From positions 256,257,333-256,321,332 of the forward strand of contig OZ010793.1 of the NCBI GenBank assembly GCA_963932465.1: a stretch of 64,000 bases of DNA, given 5' to 3'. This DNA comes from Maratus speciosus. Lineage: Eukaryota; Arthropoda; Arachnida; Araneae; Salticidae. Below the pieces are notes generated by a model that made no database searches, had not been told where the DNA came from, and saw nothing but the letters and a program-made list of their open reading frames with translations. The translations under genes were made by a program, and so were the position numbers. This document shows, piece by piece, positions 35,969 through 47,092 of the stretch; the first letter of the stretch is position 1, and the number at the start of each line of letters is the position of its first letter.

Positions 35969-36544
35969 CCGTAATCTCCGGCCTATAATCCACATATGCA
36001 GTTTTTCTTCTCACCAGAAAAAAGTTAGCAGAAAATCTGCACTGTCCTATAATTCACACTATTGGTTAATTGAATATAATTTTATTGAATCGAATATTAA
36101 ATTCACTGTTTCTCATCTTTTCTGCATTTTCTACAAATTTTAATTTGACTTCGGCAGTATGCCTTGTATGTTTTTTGCAAGGCATGTTTTCAAAGATGCA
36201 CTGACGCTATCATTAAAGAAATGGTGATGGCGGCAAAAAGCACTTACTGTTCAAAAATCCTGTACTTTCTTCCTTGTGCAAGCTTGATTGTTACAAAGCA
36301 TGCGTGTAATAAGTACCAAGTGCACGTAAGCAGGCAGCCAGATTAAGCGATTGTATGGTGCTGCCATGCCATCTGTTTGAAAAGCAGCAAATCAAACAAA
36401 GAACATGCTAAAAATTTTCCTTTTTTTTTTTCAAAAGTGAAAAAAAAAAAAAATCTGATAATCTGCGGCGGCTGATTATCTGAATCGGAAAAAAATTTCA
36501 CTTTTTTGGCAGATTGTCCGTGGATTATAAGCCTGAAATTACAG
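35969..36544. mobile_element. 576-bp MITE, TA target, CCGTAAT ends
   Basis: Left end CCGTAATCTCCGGCCTATAA, right end inward CTGTAATTTCAGGCTTATAA, then both continue TCCAC. TA flanks at 35967-35968 and 36545-36546. This resembles the mariner/Tigger MITEs with GGCTTATAAT subtermini. No ORF of note. Confidence 0.75.
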
Positions 36545-36899
36545 TATATTTCAAAAGAACCAAATTTAAAGAAATTTTTTTGCAGAGATGAAATGGCCAA
36601 AAAAGAAATTAGCTGAAAAGAAATAAGATTTTCATGCCTGTAATCTTAAAGGCTTGCATAAAGATGGCACTACTGACTTCTATGATAATCTTATATTTAA
36701 CATTTAATATGATTGCAATATATATGTAGCAAATGTCTGATTGAAGTGAATTAAAGAAACTGTATAAATTTAGCCTGTCCAACTTAAGGCAAGAATTATA
36801 TAAAGAAATCCAGTTGTAGTTAGCTTAATATATCCTTAGTGCAGCAAATTAGACCCATGAGATACAAATTTACCTTTTATATTAACTTGATTTTTTTTC

Positions 36900-37060
36900 T
36901 ATAAAAACTAAACTCTCTGGCAATACAATCCAAGAAGGATCTGGGCCGACAGTACCCGTAACTTTTCACCCAATCGGAGAGATCTCGCTCTGCTACGTCA
37001 GGCTACGTCACAAGAATCCACAATCAGAATTCATCCCGTGCTAATAGCGTTATGTACAGT
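36900..37060. repeat. Fragment sharing tacgtcacaagaatcc with the SINE body
   Basis: The motif ctacgtcacaagaatcca at about 37005 matches the SINE body at 39717-39733. The surrounding 100 bp is noticeably more GC-rich than its neighbours. Probably a piece of a related retroposon tail. Confidence 0.35.
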
Positions 37061-37533
37061 TGAATTGTTATGTAATTTTAAGTGGAAAAAATAATTAATA
37101 CTTTTTTTACACGTGTAAAGAAATAATAGACCTTAGTTTTAAAGAAAATTAATAAGTTTTAAAATCTGTACAGTGACACGGAAAAAAAAGAGAAAATACA
37201 GTTATAGCTGAACTATACAATTGTTATTCTCTCTCTCACTCTCTCTGTTATTTTGTTATTCATGTATATATTTTTTACTTATCAGTTGTCTATTTCTTAT
37301 TTTTATATATATATATATTTATTAAATTAGTAAAATAGTGGGTTGCAACTTGAATTCATTTTATTAAAATGTACGTTCTAATATGGAATTTCTACAAATT
37401 AGAAAAACAAAATAATAGTTTCTCAGAATTACGTTTATAAAAACTAATAAGTTTAAAAATCCTTTTTAGTTGTAAAAAACATTAAAAATACTTACAACAT
37501 ATGCAATTATTATTCTTTTAAAGCAGATTCGTA

Positions 37534-38988
37534 AAGTACAAAGTCAAAAATTCGGAATCCTCCGGAACTTGTCGATTGGACTTTTCCGAATTTTGAATCA
37601 TTTGCATAATTAAAAAAAAAAAAAAATGAAAATTTTATCCAATTTTACCGGCGAATTATTTACGTATTACAAAGCATTTGAATACTAAAAAGAAAACAAT
37701 TAATAATTAAAAGAAAATAAATTAAAATAATGCTAAAGCAGATATTTTAATTAGGGAATATATCTTTTTTAAAAGGTAAAAAAACTTCATCACAATTATA
37801 GATTTTTTTTATGTAGTTTTTAATGTTTTTATGAATTTTGCCAAACATTTTTTACATTACTAATAGGAATCTGATTACAATATTCTAATTCAGTATAATA
37901 AATGTTGACCTATTTTAAGTGAAGTTTATTTTGAAATCATACATAGACTTTTCAATGTTTCGCATTTTTTAAAGCGATTTTAAGAGGGTTTTTTTTTTTT
38001 ACGTTTCACGGCGACTTTTTGACTTTCGTAAAGCTAATTCGATTTCAAAGTTTTAGCCTAATTAATATATGGTAAACTTCTTACCCCATGATTAGTGATT
38101 TTTTAGGGATTTTCAATGCGATATTTTGCGATTCGGGAAAGCATTCTGGTTGCAATGTTTTAGACAATACATTTAGCTACAATAAATTTTGTTATTTGCG
38201 ATTTTTAAATTTTTAGCCTTTTTAACCCCCCTCGTGCGGCACTTTTCCCACATCATTAAAAGGAATCCCGTTTTAGACTTTCAGCTTAATATGGTAAATG
38301 TTGTTCTCTTTTTAATAATGTTTATTCGGAATTCGTACAGCGTTTCTTGAAAGTTTCGCAAATTTTTTATGCAGATTTTAGATTTTTGCGGCAATTTTTT
38401 GACATTCGTAAAATGAATTCATTTTCAATCTTTTAGCCCAATATAATACATTTTGTTTTACACATTTTTTGAAATTTGGGAGATTTGCAATGCGATTTTT
38501 GGCGTTTCGAGGCAATTTTTGGGGCATTCGTGAAAGAATTCCAGTTACAATATTGTCCACTATAGTAAATTATGTTCTCTTCAAACTTTAGACGCTTAAA
38601 GTTTTTTCCTTCTTTCTTTCTTCACGTTTCGCGGCGATTTTTTCGCATTAGTAAAAGGAATTCGGTTTTAATCGTTTAGTTCCGTATTATAAATGGCCTC
38701 TTTTTAATAAAGTTTATTCAGCATTCATATAGCGATTTTTAATTTTTTAAGATTCTTTTTTTCGTGTTAGAGATTTTTTTTGACATTCGTAAAAGAAATT
38801 CGGTTTCAAACTTTTAGCTTAATATAATAAATTTTAACCTCTGCGATTTTCGCAGTTTTAGCAGTTGTTTTATGCGATTATTTAGCGGTTTATTTTATGT
38901 TTCGCTAAAAAAAAAACGCCAGTTACGGAAACGTCCAAATTTTGGAGAATTCGGGATTTCGGAAGTCCGGATTTGAGACTTTGTACTG
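37534..38988. mobile_element. 1.46-kb TA-flanked MITE with internal repeats
   Basis: Left end AAGTACAAAGTC, right end inward CAGTACAAAGTCTC, with TA at 37532-37533 and 38989-38990; the first base of the left end has changed. Subterminal tcggaat/cctccgg and ccggacttccg blocks correspond. The interior is a diverged tandem array. Confidence 0.7.
37960..38890 (+). repeat. About 130-150-bp diverged tandem array
   Basis: Units contain tgcgatttttgacattcgtaaaag, aattcggtttcaa, cttttagcttaatat and aaattttgttctc, at about 37985, 38130, 38245, 38395, 38510, 38640 and 38775. It fills most of the MITE at 37534-38988. Confidence 0.6.
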
Positions 38989-39649
38989 TATATAAAACAC
39001 ATAGTACCTTCCTACAGGTCCCCCCCCCCCCCCCAAATATTGGCTGTTTCCAGAGGCTGATACAAAGGAGGCGGGGGGTGTGATAGAGGAGAAATTAGCC
39101 TCTCACAATAATTATTAACGCAATCAATTTCTTGTTAAACATTTAATGTATCAATAATTAAAAAATAATAATATTTACAACATTTCAACTGTTCACATAT
39201 TATTTACAATTATTTAAAGCATTCGATTTTATATAATAAAGAAAATACTATTGAAAAAGGAAACAACTAGTTATTAAAAAGGAAAATAGTTTTTGACTCT
39301 CTCTCTTTTTTTTTTTTTTTTTTGGCTACACAATCCTTATTGCTAAATTTTAATTTTCTTTTTATTGATTTCATCTCTTTTGACTTAGCATTTAAATATT
39401 TTACGCGGATAAAAATTCGTAATTTAAAAAAGAAGATAACTTATTGTCAATATTTAGATTGCATGTTTTTGATATATATTCAACAGGATTTTTTTTTTAA
39501 TATCTTTCTTTTCATTGAATGTATCTTCATGAAATGAAATAAAATAATTTTCCATAATAGAAATGTTTAGCTGATATTATTGAAGACCACATCATTCACG
39601 TTAAAAGAGAGCTTTAAATTCAAGTCTTTGTGTATTTGTCTTCAAATCT

Positions 39650-39918
39650 TAAAAAAAATGTTTCGTACGAACAAGCAAAAACAAAGCAAACATGGGTTAC
39701 GGCAGGGGTTCCTGGATTCTTGTGACGTATGATCCTACATAGCAACAGCAGTGGGCGGGACGGCGTCCTTAGTGACGAGCCAACCTTATATGTCTAATAA
39801 CCTTGGACAGTACCCAACTCCAAAGGGATGAAAGGCTCAGTGAACTTTGCCTAGTCGGGAGTCGAACTCTCGACCTGCAGTGCGGCAGTCAGATGCTCTG
39901 ACCACTACACTGCTGGGC
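39650..39918 (-). mobile_element. tRNA-derived SINE
   Basis: On the - strand the head begins GCCCAGCAGTGTAGTGGTCA with an A-box (TAGTGGTCAGAGCA) and a B-box (GAGAGTTCGACTCC) at tRNA spacing, as in Gly/Arg-like heads. A unique GC-richer body of about 170 bp follows (tttcatccctttggagttgg, then ggacgccgtcccgccc) and a T-rich end. Stem pairing in the T arm has a mismatch, so it is a pol III-type SINE, not a tRNA gene. It inserted into the hAT at 35696-40042. TSD not clear. Confidence 0.8.
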
Positions 39919-40050
39919 TTCTTCTGTTTATATATTTATTCTTAATTCATACATTAAAAGTTTAAAGAGTTCCCTAAACAAACTCAAAAACCCGGGTTTT
40001 CGACTAGCGGACCCAGTGGACTGTTTTTTTTTTCAAACCCTGCATGAAAT

Positions 40051-40900
40051 AGACTAAAATTTAATGCTGTTATGCTGACTTAATTATTTCATTTTTTAAT
40101 ATTAAAAGGTATACATTGCACGATTTTAACAATAGTTTTTGTATTTTGTTCGGATTTATATGACTTACAGAAGCTCAAAGTTCGGATAATTCATAGTTTT
40201 GATGAAAAATATGCAATTTCTGCTATTTTTATCTCAATTATTTATAAGAGTGCAATCGTGCAACACTTTCTTCTTGACATTTATTTTAACATATTTTGAT
40301 GCATTTTACAATATAAGTGTTGCAAAGCTGCCCTCATAGTAAAATAATTAAAATAGAGATTTAAGTAATTACATTCCTTCACATCATTAAGAGACTAAGA
40401 TGCAGCGGTGTGTTTAAACTTGTTACAATGAATGTAAATATTGCTAATAAGCATGGACATAGAATAGTGAAGGTCTTCAAACGAAATAGTGTTGGTATCA
40501 AGTCGCGACTTTGTACCTTAATATGATAATGGCAAGAACCCACATAAAACCGTGTACGTATCAGCATCTCTAGTGGACAATGTTCATTGGCAGGCTCAAT
40601 TATCAAAGAGGTTATTGGTAGAGCATATTGAAGCAGACAAACTGAGTAGAACCACGCTACATATGCCACCTATTTCGCAAATTTTTCGCAGAATGTTTTT
40701 CTTCTTCGAAAAGCTATTTCGCCGGAAGTCCTGATTTATTCTATGTTCATGTTAATAAGAATTATGTTGTTTACGTGTGATACTACTACAGATGTTTTTT
40801 AATTCAACGAGAAAATATATTTTTAGAAAAAATAGTCTAATTGCAAAGATGTCACATTTTTTGCAAAATAAAATCATCGTACTTGTAAAGAGGCAAATGA
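40051..40900. other. Stretch without recognised gene
   Basis: Two overlapping open frames (40379-40669 on -, 40552-40734 on +) have no family resemblance. It precedes the Harbinger-like relic on the + strand and may include its decayed 5' part. I cannot support a call. Confidence 0.35.
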
Positions 40901-40904
40901 ATCG

Positions 40905-41610
40905 AGATTATAACATCTGTTAGGTGGGTCATTGAAGCCGTAAATGGTTCAATAAAAAGATGGAATGATTTAGACCAAGTAACGCCCAATTCGCAAATAC
41001 CATTGATAAGTGACTTGGAATGCATTATCTGTGCCATTTGTAATGCTTTTTGACCACCTAGAATCAAGCAAAATAATGATGATGAATAGATTGTTTTTGA
41101 AAGAATGTTGAACTTAGCAAATCAACCCAATCAATTAAAAATGTTAGTAGAGTTTGAAAAGTGGATGAGAAGACGAGTAGTTTGGCAGAAAATTGAAGCA
41201 CAAACATTGATGGATTTACTAGGTTAACGATTAATGAATTGCGTAACTTAATATTTGGAATGTATCAAATAAAGCAAGGAAAATCTTACTGAGGAACACC
41301 TCCGTGATTCCGGACTATGAATTATTCATTCATAAAAAAATGCAATGATATTATCTGTATTTAGCTGCAATCGTGATGTATGTCTTCGAAGATTTTTAAC
41401 GTATGGATTCAGTACAACTGTTGATTGCCAACGATTAATTCTTGGTATTGTCATTGTAAAGTAGGAGCTTGTGTAGTGGGTTGTTGTGAGGTTTTTGGAT
41501 ATCAAAGGCATGTGGCAGAAAAGCTTCGCACTGCTGACTCCAAGTATTATGTTCTGGATTTTGCTACCTCCCATAGGTCAGAAAATAAGCAGTCTGACAA
41601 ATTAGTTTGA
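40905..41610 (+). pseudogene. DDE_4/Harbinger-like transposase C-terminus with SWIM-like motif
   Basis: The + strand reads VRWVIEAVNGSIKRWNDLDQ (the end of a DDE_Tnp_4 nuclease domain, with the catalytic Glu in IEAVNG), then IPLISDLECIICAICNAF. Further on, in another frame, LTEEHLRDSGL and finally INSWYCHCKVGACVVGCC followed by GYQRHV. From recall, related ORFs have a CxC...C-C-xH SWIM-like zinc motif and a hydrophobic IAAVLW-type link here; the link with the His is missing in this copy, so the zinc motif is broken. At least four stops or shifts separate the pieces. The N-terminal part is not recognised. Confidence 0.65.
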
Positions 41611-42465
41611 TCATATTTTACATGTTTTATTCATTCCACAATGTTTAATTAATATTCTAATATCTTAAAATATTTAATGCCATGTCTATTTTGTCATGTA
41701 ATATCATGTTGTTGTTAACTTTTCGACCTGTCTCAACTCTATAATTTATATGACCTACCCTAACACATACATAAATATAAGCATCAAACTCTTTTGGGCC
41801 AAAAATGCTACTTATGGACCCTGATCATTTTCATTAAAAAGCTCTGAATTAAGGAGATAAAATTGAACTAATGTATCAAATTTAGTCCTCTAGAGCAGGG
41901 CTGTCCAATGCAGCACTCTTTGAAGATTTTGGTTTCCATTCAAATGTTTCCTTTTATTGTTTTTTTCTCTTGTTTGTTACTTTTTTTTTCTTGCTCACAA
42001 TGAGTGTCTCTTCTTTTTCAAACTTCTAGATAAAAGGCAAAAAATTCAAAATAAAAATATAAGCCGTTTGTAACAAGTATTAATTTTAAAAAATTCAATA
42101 ATCAATGCATAATAGTAGTAAGATTAGAAATAAAAGACATCCAGTCTAGCTTGTTCCACTCTTTATCTTTCTATTACTGGCGCCGAGGATATTAATTTTA
42201 AAAACAACAATGATATAAATACATGGTCACATGGGATTTCAAAATGATTATTAGTAAAATAAATAATCAAATAGAAGATTACCATATGCAGCTAAATTCT
42301 CTATTTTATTTCAATAGAATGATCCTTTATGTCTAAAATGAAAATTTTCTTATTTGTTTAGTCTGTAACTGAAATTAGCTGACATTTTTGTGCTTGATAC
42401 TTTTTGTGTTATTTCATGAGGTGTTGGAAGATGCTGACTGGTTATTTGATCTCGCATTTTTGATA

Positions 42466-43110
42466 TAACACTTCAATTGAATGATTTGAATTTGGAGCTA
42501 CAGGGAAAAGATCATGAAATTTGAAACATGATATGTTCAGTAAAAAGTTTTAGAACCAAGCTTGAATTGTGGATTTCAAAAATGAGACAAGGATTGCTTT
42601 CTCATTTTCCCAATTTAATGTCAGTGGCTGAATAACATAATTCTGAAAAACTTTTTTTGCAGGTAATCTTGACGCTTCATGATTTTAATAGGCAATCTGC
42701 GATTGAAGCTGATGCTTTGTTTTTAGCAAACCCTTTTGTTAAAATCAATGTTACCAAAATTGTGGGACCAATTGCCTCTAATTTCAAGATCTTGAATTAG
42801 AAATTATAACTCTTCAAAATGACTTAATTTTGAAATCCCATTTTAAAGATAAAGAATTTTGGAATTTGATAGATAAGGAAAAGTACCCTTCACTTCGTAA
42901 TGTTGCTCTGAAACTATCTTTCGTGCTTTGGCTTGACTTACCTGTATGAATCGCTTGTATCTACAATGAAAATAGTAGAATCCAAGAATCTATCATCGCC
43001 GAGTGATACACAACTAGAAAATTTTTTATGTGCAGCATGTTCAAACTATATTCCAGATTTTTCTGCTTTGGCACAGGAAAGCCAGTGTCATATTTCTCAC
43101 TAGTAGGTAA
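42466..43110 (+). pseudogene. hAT transposase C-terminal half, GTF2IRD2-like type
   Basis: Readable blocks in order: LELQGKDHEI, SFRTKLELWISKMRQG, LLSHFPNLMS, VILTLHDFNRQSAIEADALF, then NPFVKINVTKI, LEIITLQNDLILKSHFKD, EFWNLIDKEKYPSLRNVALK, and an end with LVSTMKIVESKN and LENFLCAACSNYIPDFSALA. This is the C-terminal half of the hAT transposases also domesticated in GTF2IRD2-like and related vertebrate genes, including the dimerisation region. Stops at the LQGKDHEI and VAE points and small deletions break the frame. The N-terminal BED/catalytic half is not recognisable. Confidence 0.8.
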
Positions 43111-43221
43111 GAATAAAGATCTTTCAAAACAATATTTGCATGTTCTTTTTTCTACTTGAGGCATGAAAATTTCTCGCCCTTTTCCCTGAATTTTTTTTAG
43201 ATAAGCCTTCTTAGAATTATA

Positions 43222-44636
43222 CAGGGTGTCCACATATAATCTGACCGACCTTATTTTTGCAACCGTTGATCCTAGATGCATACTTCCAATTACAAAAGTG
43301 GCCAAAATTAGGTGCAGAGTTAAGCGAAAAAACAATTTAGTGAAGAATTACAGAATCTAAATTTTTATACAGCCCCCAGGTCCCTATACTTATATTTATG
43401 GACTTTTTATCTATTCAAAAGCATTGCAAACACAAAAAGTTCTGTATCTGTATGACCAATATTCACTGAAAAATTTGAGTTCAAAGTTATCATGCATAGT
43501 ATGGGGATCGTATACAAATGGAGATGCGAATATATTCCCTATCAGAAAGACAAGGAGGTTTCAGAGTTAGATATTATTATGACAAAAGGGTTGTTGTTCA
43601 AGTCATAAAACAGTATAATATTTGTCTAATCACTGGTATTGAAAATAAAAATGTATATTTTGTATAATACATAAAATCACAGTGCACAAACCCATACAAA
43701 TTTAATAAAGTAACTTGAAATAATAACATAGTAAGTAGTGCTTTCTCGCAGATAAACTCAAATAAAAACGAAATAGAAATAAAAATGTGGATAAATATAG
43801 TCTTTTATACTTTCTCACTACATCTGTTCCAAGTGTCTTCCCTGGACTACAATACATAGACGAACACATTTGACATTGATTCTTATGTATTTTTTAGCGC
43901 TGAATCCGAAAATGATCTTAATTTTAAACCATCACGTCAGGATTTTTCTCAAATCGCAAATTTCAAAGTTAAAATTGATCCCCCCTCCCCTCCCAACCTC
44001 AATGGACCCCTGAGCTGTTTAGCTGTAAAAAACCCAGTATAAGCCAAAAAATTGAATAAATTATTGAATTAAAATTAAACTGAATAAAAACATCTTGCAT
44101 CTAGTATCAGATTTTTTGCTATTTTTTAAGCTTGAAATTTACAATTTGCGAAAAATCCTGACATGATGGTTAAAAGTGAAGGTAATTTTTTTATTCAATG
44201 TTAAAAAATACATAGAACGTATTTATAAAAGTTAAAAAAACACAACCATCGCATTTTTATGTTATCTAATTTAAAACTCTTTCTTTAACTTGTTGACGGT
44301 AATCTATCCAAATTTTTTTTGTGTTATCCTGTAATATAAGTATGTATAAGATGGTAAGCATTGAAAATCATAATAATATTACATTGTCATTGGATTTAAG
44401 TCTGTATGTAAAATTAAGCTTTGATCAGACATTTGAAAGTGAGTTAAAGTTTGAGTCAAATTTTAAACTGGAAAGGAGATTGTTGCAACTTAAATAAAAC
44501 CATATGAAAATAACATAATTTTTGTTAAAAGAAATCATAGCCTCAAATCCTTACAAAATTAAATTATAGAGAAAACATTACAATTTTGCCCTTTTGCTCG
44601 GCGGTCAACTAATAAAAGTTATATGTAGACACCCTG
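43222..44636. mobile_element. Mariner-like element, CAGGGTGTCCA ends
   Basis: Left CAGGGTGTCCACATATAA, right inward CAGGGTGTCTACATATAA, TA flanks at 43220-43221 and 44637-44638. The centre is a palindrome: ccatcacgtcaggatttttc at about 43930 is inverted at about 44150-44172, with matching outer arms. No transposase. It lies inside the hAT at 41896-44868. Confidence 0.85.
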
Positions 44637-44876
44637 TATAATGTTATATTTAATGATAACCATAACGCCCTGCATCATACGGGACTTACGGGTACTACCA
44701 TGAGTATAAAATATATGTATATATATGCTATGTAGACAAAAGTGTATCACTACTGCAGTGAGATAATAAGTAAGTATGCAGTTGTCCACTCATGTGAATA
44801 ATGGCACCCTTCATTGCTTGTCACCAGCTGAGATGCGTCCCTGCTTATTTAAAGTTTGGGCAGACCTGCTCTAGAG

Positions 44877-45643
44877 AGGAGCAATTTTTTACAATGTGGG
44901 AATGCAGGTGCTTCTTAACTGCAAAATTCATTGCTTATGTTATGTATTATAAAGATCTTCTATTGTAAAACCAAGGACATTTAATATTTTAAAAAGATAA
45001 ACAAGAAAATTGCTCATTTTTGCTAGGGATGTAATGAATATTTGGATTAAAATACCATAACCAGTTTAGTAGTAAAATAGTTGCACACAAATTATTATCT
45101 AAAATGTTGTTCACATCAGGGTGGCTAGTGATTTGCCTTTTACAAATTTTCTGACATTCTCTTGAAAATGATTAAGCTTTCCCAACCACAGTGATGCAAC
45201 ACATTTTCTCTATACACATTTCAGAATTCAACATTGTTTTTACCATTATTTTCTGTTACCATCTATCATATTTATCACCTAAAAAAATATTAAAATAAAC
45301 CCCACTCGAGATTTCTTCACATTTGAATTTAGTTTTGGATCAAAACATAAAACTCTTGTTAATTGCAGGTGTAATGAGAATATTTCTAGAGCCTTTCGTT
45401 GATGAACTTCATTAAAGTTTTCTTCTGCAATATAAGAGAAGTGTTTTTCCTTATATTTCTGCATACTTTCAGGTAGCTAAATTTTACAAAAAAAAAAAAA
45501 AGAAGCTAATTAGTACAACCCTCCGGAGGAAAGAAATTTCAGAACATTTCCACCGATCATGAACCTCAGGTCCCCACCCTCTGTTCAAATGTTTATCTAT
45601 ATATATGTATATTTTATATTTGTGATACGATAAGCACTCATAT
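44877..45643. other. Stretch without recognised gene or element
   Basis: No coding resemblance and no paired ends. An open frame at 45279-45464 on the - strand has no recognised family. Confidence 0.4.
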
Positions 45644-45651
45644 TTATAAAC

Positions 45652-47056
45652 TAGAGATGCAACGAATATTCGGCCGAAGCCGAATATTCGGCCCATTCGG
45701 CCTGTCTGCCGAATATTCGGCTTCGGCCGAATATCAAGTCCATTATTCGGCCTTGGCCGAATAGTAATACTGTAATAAATGTTTTTATATTTACACAGTA
45801 TAACTTTTTAATTTGACAATTTATATTCATCATGTATAATGAAAATTTTATTTGAAATTAACAAACACTTTTTCCCCATTAACTTTCATACCTCGAATGG
45901 GTTTTATCTACCCATTTTTATATAAGAGGCTAATTTAGGAATCATGTTAAAAAATTTTATGCTGTATCAGTAAGTACAAAAAGTATCTGTAATAAGCTAA
46001 CATAATCTGTTAAATTTAAAATTAATCAATAGAGTCAAAACACTATTAAATACTAGTGTAGTGAAGGAAATTTTCACCTTGTTATTAATAAACTTTATAA
46101 CATACAAACATACTTATAACTACTTAAAAGGTGACATAAGCATATCTCATAGATCTCAGGGTTGCATTAAAAAATATTTTTTATATGTTTATGTCACCTT
46201 TTAAGTAGTTTGAACTACACACGTTGAACTAATTTCTTCTTAGGAATTTTTAACTCATTAATTTGTATATCAGTTAATCTTGAACAAGCTAATGGCAAAT
46301 GATTAAAATGTGTAAACGATTTTTTTTACCTACAACAATGAAATCATTTATTGATCTTTGGTATGTTAGAGCATCAGATACTGTTAAATGCAATGAATGT
46401 AATTTGCTTTTCCTTACAGATATTTCCTTCCTCTGAATCTGAAAACACTCACTATACACTTCTTAATAGTGCTATCTGCTGACAGCAAAGAAAAAAAACA
46501 ATGATAATAATAATAATGATAAAAAAATGTTCGTTAATTGTGAACTTTATAAAGTCTACAATGACCTCTTTCCACCATTTTAGAGGATATTCCTTTCATC
46601 CTTTCTATCAGTTGTTTTTCTTAAGATATTAAGATTTCTTGTTTTTTATTTTATTTCATCTGAAAGCTGAAACTTATGTTTCCTAGTACTTTTAAAATTT
46701 TGTCATTATTTTAAAATGTAATAACACACATAATATCTATTAAAATGTAACTAGACAGTACCTGATGAGGAACTTTTTTTGGCTATTGCGGCACTTTTTA
46801 GGCCGAACATAGCCGAATATTTTTTCAGAGTAAAATAATGCTTTCAAAAATTAAAAATTTGTATATAAATAATTTTTTAAAAGAAAACAATGCATTTTAA
46901 TTGTGAAATATACAAGAATTGTGCATATAGTGCATACTTTATTTTGTTTTTAGGCAAAAATAAGTTCATTATTCGGCGGCCGAATAGGCCGATTTTTCGG
47001 CTGTAACTTGGCCGAATATTCGGTATTCGGCCAAACCACTATTCGTTGCATCACTA
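45652..47056. mobile_element. hAT-type element built of GGCCGAATATTCGGC palindromes
   Basis: Left TAGAGATGCAACGAATATTC, right inward TAGTGATGCAACGAATAGTG. The 8-bp TSD TTATAAAC is exact at 45644-45651 and 47057-47064. Each end carries repeated ggccgaatattcggc palindromes and their partial copies, more numerous on the left. The interior is AT-rich, without ORF, with one perfect 22-bp hairpin. Confidence 0.9.
46118..46210. repeat. Perfect 22-bp inverted repeat
   Basis: The arm aactacttaaaaggtgacat(aa) at 46118-46139 is exactly inverted at 46189-46210 across a 49-bp loop. It lies inside the hAT at 45652-47056 and could be the ends of a still smaller insert or a hairpin; no TSD supports the former. 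Confidence 0.85.
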
Positions 47057-47092
47057 TTATAAACCGATTTGGATGTAACTAAGCATGTATAT

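Larger units (their letters stand above)
35696..40042. mobile_element. 4.3-kb hAT-type element with nested MITEs and SINE
   Basis: CAGGG ends: CAGGGTTTGCCG on the left, CAGGGTTTGAAAA from the right. The exact 8-bp direct repeat CATGAAAT lies at 35688-35695 and 40043-40050. Subterminal sequence on both sides has a gcgggcccac / cggacccag block. It now contains two TA-flanked MITEs and a tRNA-derived SINE. No hAT transposase is recognisable. Confidence 0.85.
41896..44868 (+). mobile_element. hAT element with 8-bp TSD, contains a transposase relic
   Basis: Ends CAGGGCTGTCCAA and, from the right, CAGGTCTGCCCAAAC. The TSD CTCTAGAG is exact at 41888-41895 and 44869-44876 (it is itself a palindrome). 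A + strand hAT transposase relic lies in the left half; a TA-flanked mariner-like element occupies 43222-44636. Ancient, inactive. Confidence 0.85.

Noticed and set aside
39841..39918. Functional tRNA gene
   Set aside because: A and B boxes are good, but T-arm pairing is imperfect and the sequence continues into a SINE body.
42961..43335. 124-codon open frame on the - strand
   Set aside because: Antisense to the hAT transposase relic, whose + strand reading shows family motifs.
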